A stretch of 64,000 nucleotides of DNA from Cadophora sp. MPI-SDFR-AT-0126 (taxonomy: Eukaryota; Ascomycota; Leotiomycetes; Helotiales; Ploettnerulaceae): NCBI GenBank assembly GCA_020747065.1, contig JAGMVK010000013.1:434001-498000 (forward strand), written 5' to 3'. Of this stretch, positions 55,899 through 64,000 are shown one piece after another. Below the pieces are notes generated by a model that was given only the letters and a program-made list of their open reading frames with translations, made no database searches and had not been told where the DNA came from. Both the position numbers and the translations under genes were made by a program. Position 1 is the stretch's first letter, and each line of letters opens with the position of its first letter.

Positions 55899-57582
55899 CT
55901 AAGACTTTCCGGGGATGAAAATGCCAGCTTGGCATAGGATAGCTACGTTTTTGAAGAAGCGACGCCATTCCAAAGGATCACCCTTGACCTTGACGAAACG
56001 CACTTCGAGGAGATCGCCATCGCCTGTATAATAGGTGTCTATTACGATATCGCCACTCAGACTACACTGTCTGCCGTCGACGGTCTTGACTTTGATCCAG
56101 CCTGCGTGCTCGCGGCCTTGCATTTGGGAGACGGGTGGGATGGGGACGTTGAGTTGGTGGAGAGCATCGCTTAGGAGTTGGAGTAAGAGAGGAGAGGAGA
56201 GTTGGGAGAAGAAGCGCGTGAGTGAGTAGTTCGGTACGATGTCTCGGAACTGGCGAGCATGCTGTGTCAAGCTCAATGGAACTGAAGGGACAGGTGCGAA
56301 CTGGCTCATGCTTGGTTCGTCGGCCAGAGATTCGAATGGATGAGTGCTGCCGTTCGTCATGGTGCAGATATGGCTATCATTAACAGTCGTGGGCTGGCTT
56401 GCACTGAAATTTGCAGCATGAACTCGCGGCGGTCTCTCCCAGTCGAACATCACGTCATTGATAGGCGTTTCCGGCTGGGTGAAGGAGAATCTCTGCTGCT
56501 GCTCGTCGGAATCGACATCCATTGCATCTTGACTTTGTCGTGGTCTCTGAGACTGGAAAGGCTTTTGAGTAAAATCAATGTGGAGACCTTCCAGCATTTC
56601 AGCCGCAAGACTCAGTGGATCTTTCGGCTTGCCCTCCGAAGTCATGAGACGATTCTTTCGGGTATACCATGGGTGCTGCTTGATGTTGTTGAAATTGAAT
56701 CGCTTCGTAGTATCCACGTTCATCATTCCCCTGAGCAGTGACAGAACCATATTTGGTAGCTTCTTCCATAGATCGTCCTCACTCTTTCCATTCTTGTTGA
56801 GGTACTCCTCAAACTCCCAGCTTTGCGACGTTGGCTCGTCCCAAGGCGTATTGCCGACCAACAAGACGAAGAGTACCACTCCGCATGACCAGATGTCAAC
56901 CATATTTGCCATGTAACCAGCTGGCTTGACGCCTCTAGCCTGTGTACCTTTAGAGCAGGTTATGACTTCGGGAGCAATATACGGAGGACTTCCACACATC
57001 GTGGTACTGAGTTTGGTGGATCCTTGGTACTCGAAAAGAGTTGCCAGTCCAAAATCTGCAATTTTCAAGTCCCCTCTCTCCGAAAGCAGAATGTTTTCTG
57101 GCTTTATATCCCGATGTCCTACGCCCTTGGCATGCATGAAGCTGACCCCACTGATCAATTGCGTAAAGTAGAAGTGTGCAATATCCTCACTAACTCCGAC
57201 ATCTGCCTCGATTTTGTCGAACAAGTCGCCACCCTCAGCGTACTCCATTGCAATCCACTTCCAGACAGCATCCTCTCCAGTAGCGAACCATTCTATAATA
57301 TGGGGATGCTGGCCGATATGCGAGTGTAAGGACACCTCCATGGCAATCTGTTTTGCTGATATTCGGCCATGTTTGACTGCGTAGGCTTTGTGTATGAACT
57401 TGACTGCGAATACAGGCGTCGATTCGGATGGAGGAATTGCCTTTTTTATTCTGACATTATCATGATTAGTACCGACTCTTGCAGACATGAATTGAAACTC
57501 ACGATGCATATGCGCCACGCCCAATTGTTTTGGAAATAATTCGAAAAGGTAAATCGCGAGGTAGAGGGTCGATTTGACTCAT
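55899..57582 (-). CDS. chk1: serine/threonine checkpoint kinase Chk1
   Basis: Two exons on the minus strand: 57582-57503 and 57450-55899, 543 residues. Chk1 is the nuclear effector kinase of the DNA damage and replication checkpoint. The short first exon gives the N-terminus with the glycine loop (IGRGAYASIKKA across the splice). Kinase landmarks: AVKF with Lys44, HRDIKPENILL at 139-149, DFGLA at 159-163, CGSPPYIAPEVI and DIWSCGVVLFVLL. The TTMCGSPPY activation segment matches Chk1 rather than Chk2, and no FHA domain is present. The C-terminal 200 residues carry the regulatory part with a KA1-like end (DLLEVRFVKVKGDPLEWRRF). Divergent from the UBE2C-like gene with 465 bp between starts. Confidence 0.92.
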
Positions 57583-58047
57583 TGGCGCTGAGGTTCGGAT
57601 TGTTGAGTTGACGACAGAAACCACTGCTGGCTTCGAAGGTAACGCTCACCCTGGGATCGACTTATTACATCCAACAAATGTTCCAAAGACAGCCAGACTC
57701 CAAAATCCAATAATTACTTTTGTTGTGATCGCGTCTGGTTTCAAAGTCGCGAAGGCAACGCGTACCATTGGCGAGAAACTTGCAGCCTTCCCTTAGGTCA
57801 TGCACGAGGCTCCCGTTGCCAGGATGCAACCACCCGCCACCAGCATTCGAAGAGGTAAACAAATCCACCTTCGAGGTCCACGTTACCTACAAAACCTGAG
57901 CACCTTTGTCGCTAATCACGAATTTGCACATTCCAATCTCTTTGCATTCAAACATTCTTCACGAGTAACGGTCGCTTCTTTGTCCGTTCGATTCACTTTC
58001 TCTCGTTTTGCAATTGCTTTGCTTATTACCCTCGGTTCTCGTCAGTC
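57583..58047. promoter_or_regulatory. bidirectional promoter region of chk1 and UBE2C-like genes
   Basis: Two cell-cycle genes start in opposite directions across 465 bp. No TATA box is obvious. An ACGCGT (MluI box-like, MBF core) lies at about 57758-57763 (AACGCGTACC), the classical G1/S element of fungi, making shared cell-cycle control plausible. Confidence 0.4.
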
Positions 58048-58770
58048 ATGACCTTCGATATGGATGTGGACACTCAGAACTCTGCACCTGGTATACTTCC
58101 AGCTGCGCAAGCATCCAAGCTTGGAGCTCCTCGAAAAGGCGCTGATGCTCAGAGTACTACCAAGAGGTCAGTTTACCTTGTCCCCGTCTCAGGCGCAAAC
58201 ACACTCTCTCTATGGGTTTCACATCATTGCAGCTTGCGCCTCAGTACTGCTGCCCTCGAAACTATTCACTGACTGTACTTTAGGTTGCAAACCGAGTTGA
58301 TGCAGCTCATGACCTCCTCCGCCCCCGGTATCTCCGCCTTTCCCTCCGCTGACGGCAATCTTCTATCATGGACTGCGACAATCGAGGGCCCCGATGATAC
58401 ACCATATGCCGGTCTTACCTTCAAGCTCTCCTTCGCCTTTCCATCCAACTACCCGTACGCCGCCCCAACCGTTCTCTTCAAGACTCCTATCTACCACCCG
58501 AATGTCGACTTCTCCGGTCGGATCTGCTTGGATATCTTGAAGGACAAGTGGACTGCTGCGTACAATATTCAGACTGTCCTGTTGAGCTTGCAAAGCTTGC
58601 TCGGAGAGCCAAACAAGTAAGTACATGATGCACAACCAGTAAGTAGAAAGAGGCTAATGTGATATAGTGCTTCCCCATTGAACGGCGAGGCTGCTGAGCT
58701 CTGGGATAAGGACATGGAGCAATTCAAGAAGAAGGTCCTTGACCGACATGTGGATATCGATGACGAGTAA
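58048..58770 (+). CDS. ubiquitin-conjugating enzyme E2 C (UBE2C/Ubc11 type)
   Basis: Three exons: 58048-58166, 58284-58616, 58668-58770, 184 residues. UBE2C-type E2s work with the anaphase-promoting complex to start ubiquitin chains on mitotic substrates. The UBC fold starts after the first intron ([10 protein letters not shown]). It shows [20 protein letters not shown], the HPN motif at 111-113 and the catalytic Cys121 in [12 protein letters not shown]. The C-terminus is [20 protein letters not shown]. The N-terminal extension ([15 protein letters not shown]) and the sequence [14 protein letters not shown] are typical of the C class rather than of Ubc4/5. A second ATG at 58060 is possible. 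Confidence 0.92.
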
Positions 58771-59572
58771 ATTGTTGAAGCGTGTACTGCATTTGGGACT
58801 GGGGTGGCGTTTATGATCATGGTCACGGAGAATGTGTATAATGAGAACTTGACTTGATGGTATGGGATGGTCGTTTCTCGCAGCATGCATGCATTTGCCA
58901 GGGCAGCGGGGAAGGAGTCTCGTCGGACATTGTATTGATAGTCCATTGCATTGAGAGAGTTTGGAGTAGATGCTTGGATCGTGTATCTAGGAATTGAAGA
59001 TGTTGACTCTCAAAATACGTGCACCTACCGACCAAGTCTGGTGACGGTTGTTGTTCCAGTATTTCTCCATCTCAACCCGTTGACATCTAAAACGGAACTG
59101 CGCACTCCACCCGACTTGATTGATTACGATGGAATGGAGTGTCTTAGCAATTTGAAAGGGACACAAAACACGTTCCTGGTCAGTCTAGCAAGTATGTCTA
59201 GAACATGATAGTGAGCATTTCTGTTAGTATAGAACGTCCAAGGTGTAGACTTCTACCCCGTCGTTTCTCACATGATGAGAAAATCGAACTTCTTTCGAGT
59301 CGTTCTGAGGTTTTGGAAAGATTGTACAAATTGCGATATTGCCGAACTTGAATTTCCATGAGCATGATGCTCTGCTTTGTTGTCGGCTCCCTTTCCTTCC
59401 AAGATGGACAGGACAGTCTGTGGTGCTGATCCGATTTCCGACACCCGCCACCTTCACACAACAGATACCACGAGCCAGAGTATTTTGGGTTGCAAGATAG
59501 ACCTTTTCATTCATGAGCTAGCCAGCAGAATGCATCAACTCCACCCAAACCATGCCAGAAAGAATTCACCAC
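58771..59572. other. convergent 3' spacer
   Basis: Between the stops of the E2 and eL31 genes. No gene seen. Confidence 0.5.
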
Positions 59573-60118
59573 CTAAGCATCCTCAACCAAAGCAGTCTGC
59601 AGTCCCTTCGGATTCTTAACATTGACGGCCTGGACGTAGCTGTACAGACGCTCGGTGGCACCCTCCTCATCGTTTCGCTTTCTCGAGATGCGTACGCGGA
59701 GTCTGAATGGAACGCCCTTGATACCTGCCTCCCAGACCTTCTTGTTCAATTGGGGATCGAGACGGACATCGGTGGTACCCTAGAATTTCCAGTCAGCCCC
59801 TGCCTCCATTTCCCCAATCTCCTCCCTTTTGTCATATTCCTCTCCAATTGTTCGTGACTCCAGTGCTAGGTGCTTCTTACCATTGACTTGGTAGCGAAAG
59901 CCTTGATCTCCTTGATGGCTCTTGGTGCCCGCTTCTTGAAAGTAACACCGTGGAGCTGTATTCTGGTCAGCGCTTCGCCCTCCTCTGATTTCCAGATTCT
60001 TGTCGTCTCCAGATTGACGTACTCTCTTGTGTAGGTGAATCGTGTACTCTCTGGCCACGACATCTGCGATGGCAGAACGTTGAGTCTTGCCCGAAGGCTT
60101 CTTGGCTTTGGTCGACAT
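59573..60118 (-). CDS. RPL31: 60S ribosomal protein eL31
   Basis: Three exons on the minus strand: 60118-60023, 59955-59881, 59779-59573, all in phase 0, 125 residues, the normal length. eL31 lies at the polypeptide exit of the large ribosomal subunit. The sequence reads SAIADVVAREYTIHLHKR, LHGVTFKKRAPRAIKEIKAF, TTDVRLDPQLNKKVWEAGIK, then VPFRLRVRISRKRNDEE and YVQAVNVKNPKGLQT. Every block is characteristic. The gene diverges from the Rax1-like gene with 457 bp between starts. Confidence 0.96.
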
Positions 60119-60575
60119 TCTGCTTGCGTGGGTTGTTTGCGATGTCGAAGTCGAAGTCGAAGAAATGGTCGTGACTTCCAAAATCCAAAGAATTCTTTCA
60201 ATGTGGAAAGTGGTGGGGTTCTAAGCGAGCTTATGCCTGAACTGAAGCCTTGAATTGCAGGCTCAAACTTCATAGCCGCAACGCGATGCGAACTCCACTT
60301 AACTTGCACTTCACCTCATACCTCTTCGCAGTGAGTTTCTACAACGGAGTGCTGAGATCTCAGCTTACTGTCGCACTTGATGCGCCGCTGTACACTCGTT
60401 CGCTATTCCCGGAAAGTCCTCAATTGATCTCAGACATTGACGTGCAACCTCAAACAACACATCACTCCTTATCCCTTCAGACCAGGACGATACCTTCACC
60501 ACCATACAGCTCTCGAATACTCGTTCCTCGATCGTCTCTCCACCCTCACACTTGTTCTACGAGACCTCAGTCAAC
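60119..60575. promoter_or_regulatory. bidirectional 5' region of eL31 and Rax1-like genes
   Basis: Start codons diverge across 457 bp. No further gene is visible. The half next to the Rax1-like gene is C/T-rich. Confidence 0.4.
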
Positions 60576-61798
60576 ATGGCGCACAATTCTCCCTCCCCGC
60601 AGCCCGATCTCAATCGCAACAGGCTCCCAACACTCTTTGAGGTTCTCAGCAGAAGGACTTTAGCGCCTGTCGATCTATTCTTCTACTACATATACATGCG
60701 CGACCAACAACGATCAGTGGATTACTTGGACTTCTGGTAGGCTTTAGATCCTGTGAATTCTTGGATTATGGTTACTAACAATGTATCAGGCTCGATGTTG
60801 CTCAACATATGTCGATGTGCCGTCATTATGTGCGCGAACTCCGACGGTCTGTTATGATAGGGACTCCAGATGGCGACAAGTCAGCTTCAAAGCGGTCATC
60901 TGCTTTACTCGAGGGTCTAGGGGACATGCAACATCCAGCTGGAGGACCGTCAATGCTATCAAGTGAGAAGGAAAAGAATCAGGATGCCCAAATGTCAGCC
61001 TTCCTGAGAGAAGAAGCCAGCAACGGAGGAAACATGGGCCACTCGCCTGCTGGAAGTGTTGGATCGAACATCCGTCACACTAGTTCCAACGACAGGCCCA
61101 GACCAAGCTTCATGAGCAGCCCACAAGTACTCACATCCGACTCCAATTCCCCAGAGCATACTGTTGCAAGAGCGGACATCCGCTCATCCGCTGAGAAGAT
61201 TCTCTACACTTTCCTCCTCCCAGGCGCCGAGCGTGAAATCATTCTCCCAGATTCTATCACCCATGAAATCATTGTTTCCATCGAGGAAAGGGGCCGTGAT
61301 GATCCAGAAGTTTTTGATGCTGCAAAGGATTATGTCTTCCAAGCCATGGAACGTGATGCCTTCCCTGGGTTCCTCCGAGCAAAAGCACTCGGTAATCTTG
61401 TACCGCCTTCTTTGATGATGAGATTGATCATTGGTCTTCTTGCCATGTTTGGTGGATTCTGGGCTGCGTTCGTTCTCATCTTTCTCGATATGAGCCGCCA
61501 AACCAGGATATGGGTATTTCAGAATGCCGAACTTGTTTGATATGTGACTAACGCTCTCCAGCTCATTCTCCCCTTCACAATTGGTGTCTACGCTCTCTGC
61601 TCTCACCAATACGCCATTGATCCCATCCTTGCCCTTGCCGGCTACAGCGAGTACACATTCATGAGCTTCTCACGCATCCGCGAGCCATATGTCCGCAAGT
61701 TACTCAACAAGCGCGCCATCATGGTCCTTACCGTCTCTACCTTTATCACCGCCTGCCTGGTCGTCCTTTTCATTTTTGTTCCCGGAAAGAGGTTGTAA
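60576..61798 (+). CDS. RAX1: Rax1-like RGS-domain membrane protein
   Basis: Three exons: 60576-60736, 60790-61513, 61562-61798, 373 residues. Yeast Rax1 marks bud sites and carries an RGS-like domain and membrane spans; filamentous homologs act in polarity and stress. The N-terminus has LPTLFEVLSRRTLAPVDLFF and YLDFW-LDVAQHM, the RGS start split by intron 1. A variable Ser-rich insert interrupts the domain, which resumes at SAEKILYTFLLPGAEREIIL and ends DYVFQAMERDAFPGFLRAKA. Three membrane spans follow: LIIGLLAMFGGFWAAFVLIF, ILPFTIGVYALCSH and VLTVSTFITACLVVLFIFV. RGS plus three spans is the Rax1 arrangement. Length fits. Confidence 0.85.
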
Positions 61799-62190
61799 GG
61801 ATATCAGTAGCCGAGCTGAAAGAATAGTGATGGAAAGAAACGCATCTAGGGAATCTAGCGACAGGGGTCGGAGGCGTTCAAAGGAGGATTATAGTCTACG
61901 GGACTTATACCAAAAGGCCCTTTGCATTGGCGCTGGCGTTGGACGACTTCTTGATGATTTGATTTTTTTGCAGGGCTATCCATATTGCTCAGATGGGAAG
62001 TCTGATGATGACTTTGTGCAGAATTAGTGTAATTTGCTGCTCTTCTTCAATACCCTCAATCAATTAAGTTTTTCTTCATTCGACAACTGTAGTGTTCTAA
62101 GGTGCAGATCTGTATCTACTATGCTTAGCATCCTGAACGCCTCAATCATCATCCGTCATAAGTTCATTCCGTAACCACGCCCAGCAGTAT
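61799..62190. other. convergent 3' spacer
   Basis: Between the stops of the Rax1-like and CSN7 genes. Nothing seen. Confidence 0.5.
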
Positions 62191-63128
62191 CTACTTCCCC
62201 ATGCCCAGACCGAAACCTCGTTTCTTCGCAGATCTCGTGTCCCGCTTACCGCCATCATCGTCTTCATCGTCGATATCCATGTCATCTGCATCATCGCCTC
62301 CAAGTCCCCCACTACCCCGCTTCGCCGCCGCACCAAATCCCAACTTCTTACCCACGCCATGAAAGACACCACCCTTCTTCTCGCTCTTCTCATTCTCATT
62401 GTCGCCTTTCACTTCCATCAGCTTCTCCACATGAGCATTCCACTCTGCTTCCTCGCGATGTCTCTTCAATGCTTCCGCCTTAATACTCGCAATCTGCTTC
62501 TCAAGATCTGCCAGTGTCGATACACAGCGTGTGGACCACTCGTTCAACGTGCTTAGCATGGCTGGAATGGAGTTTGGTTGCAGATCCCGTAGTGGAGAGA
62601 CGGACGACACAGCTACAACCTGGTGATAAGGATCCAGAGTCGCAGACACCAGCCCCGCATAGATAGCAGAAATAACCAGATCCTCCAGCTCCCTCGGCGT
62701 CTCCAGACCCAAATTCTCCAATAATTTCGTGTATGACAAATCGGCCTGGTTCTTGGCTAGAGTAAGGAAAGAGAGTTGGCGTAATTTAAGCGTTTGCGCG
62801 GCATTGAGCTGAGGCAGGTCCGCAGTACTGATGTGGTCGGTGTAGGTGCCATAGCTAAAGATCTTGAGGAGTGAAAGATGGTTGGAGAACTCGGGGGAGT
62901 TGGCGAGAGCTTGGATATTGGGTGCTTGGAGGAGCTCGGCGAAGATGAAGGTGTTGGGTGCGCTGGTTGCGCCTTCGATTAGGTTTGCTGCTGCGCGAGG
63001 GGAGTTGGCGGTTTTGGTGAGGGCGAGGAAGGGCTGGGAGAGGTTATGTTAGTATTTGCTTTGCATGTGGAGCTAATGATGGGCATATGACTTACTGCCA
63101 AAGCGTTCATAGACTTCATCTGTTCCAT
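62191..63128 (-). CDS. COP9 signalosome subunit 7 (PCI domain)
   Basis: Two exons on the minus strand: 63128-63096 and 63033-62191, 291 residues. The COP9 signalosome removes Nedd8 from cullins and in fungi controls development and light responses. The first exon encodes only MEQMKSMNALA. The PCI domain covers about 40-190, with IFAELLQAPNIQALANSPEF, LLKIFSYGTYTDH, LKLRQLSFLTLAKNQADLSY and LEDLVISAIYAGLVSATLDP. The winged-helix end is YHQVVAVSSVSPLRDLQP. A coiled helix (LEKQIASIKAEALKRHREEA) and a Gly/Asp/Lys-rich tail follow, usual for Csn7. It could be confused with other small PCI proteins, but the LRQLSFLTLA pattern favours Csn7. Confidence 0.9.
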
Positions 63129-64000
63129 CTTGAATGTCGTTGTGGTGATTCGTTGCCTGTTTTGAAGCTCGATGTTTGAAGGCTGCTGAGGCAGATCTTC
63201 AGAAAGCTTGGTACTCTAGTCAAGCTTTGCCGATGTTCCGTAGCAGGTTTTGCCGGCTGTGATCTGACTTCAGAGAGATGAGTTAAAGAGTTGTCGTTGG
63301 TCAGAATGGAGTCGTTGTTTGTGACGAAACAGTGTCAAACGAGCTTGCTCTTCCAAAGAGGCATGTTGAAGCTCAGGCATGTATCAGGTTGGTTCCATGC
63401 TGCTAGCGTTCGGCTAGGAATACTAGCTCCGGGTCTATCGCTGGGCTGGATGTGGCACTTTTGGCGATGACCTGATATCAGGACCATGCAAAGAATACGG
63501 ACATCAGGAAAAGACACATGAATTGTTCAGTCGCTTCTAGATCACTCATGACAGTCGTGATTGTGATTGCTCAGGTGCTTCTAGATTTGTGCATAATATT
63601 GATTCGCATTCTACAGTATCAAGGGCCCTCGTCACTGGTCGACGAGGCTCGAGGCTGAGAGACAGACCCACATCCGGCTAAGAAAAGGACCAGAAGTCCC
63701 AAAGCGTCTCCTCCAGCGAGCAAGCCGCATTGACTGTTCAAGTGGCTGGATTTATGCTTCGAGACATCTGCTCCGTCCCTTCTTTACCAGGGTCGTCTGG
63801 AAGCTTACTTGACTTGTAACTTTCGTACTTTTTCTGCGTGATGCGTGTCGCATGTTCCGCTGTACATAATCTCTTGTAAGCCCCGGACTTCTCCAACACG
63901 CCACCTACCTCGAATACTTACCTCTCTTGCTTTTGTTTCCCACGGCCGTCTCTCTCTCCTTCACACTGTATGAAGGCCTCGACAACGGTCACCGCTCGAT
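63129..64000. other. right flank, upstream of CSN7 gene
   Basis: No gene supported to the window edge. The C/T-rich last 150 bp could be the leader of a plus-strand gene starting beyond the window. Confidence 0.4.

Overview
The window is nuclear DNA of a filamentous ascomycete (Pezizomycotina, most likely Leotiomycetes). Genes are split by short GT-AG introns, mostly 45-80 nt, and lie on both strands with 0.3-2.5 kb between them. Several families are typical of filamentous ascomycetes: an AbaA-type TEA regulator, a Ser/Thr-rich secreted wall protein, an aminoglycoside-phosphotransferase-like (APH) kinase, DUF4267 and a Rax1-type RGS membrane protein. Exon joins were worked out by hand from reading-frame phase and splice consensus, so all multi-exon models are predictions.

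Layout. 1-5.2 kb: no supportable gene. 5.2-14 kb: ELL-type transcription elongation factor, LC8 dynein light chain (six tiny exons), and the five-RRM ribosome-biogenesis factor Mrd1. 15-17.5 kb: an AbaA-like TEA regulator whose upstream region carries six CATTCY motifs, the known AbaA target. 18.3-20 kb: two decayed genes on the minus strand, a Zn2Cys6 regulator with a 1-nt frameshift and a microbial-type opsin with stops and frameshifts. 20.8-30 kb: Ser/Thr-rich secreted protein, APH-like protein with a large His-rich insert, a small basic Cys-rich protein, and an RMD1-type DUF155 membrane protein.

30-34 kb: three small multi-membrane-span proteins of similar layout side by side, then a thymine-DNA-glycosylase-like enzyme. 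34-46.5 kb: UDP-GlcNAc pyrophosphorylase (chitin and glycan precursor), a Gly/Ser-rich GPI-type wall protein, mitoribosomal mS38, a stop-interrupted small Cys-rich ORF, and a large Ser-rich protein with two C-terminal membrane spans. 47.7-63.1 kb: F-box protein, SprT-like metalloprotease, DUF4267 protein, Chk1 kinase, UBE2C-type E2, ribosomal eL31, Rax1-like RGS protein and COP9 signalosome subunit 7.

Most genes are conserved housekeeping functions: transcription elongation, rRNA processing, translation, ubiquitin/COP9, DNA damage checkpoint and repair, wall precursors. I see no biosynthetic cluster, CRISPR array, rRNA or intact transposon. The least ordinary parts are the opsin/Zn2Cys6 relic, the AbaA site cluster, the trio of membrane proteins, the APH insert and the interrupted Cys-rich ORF.
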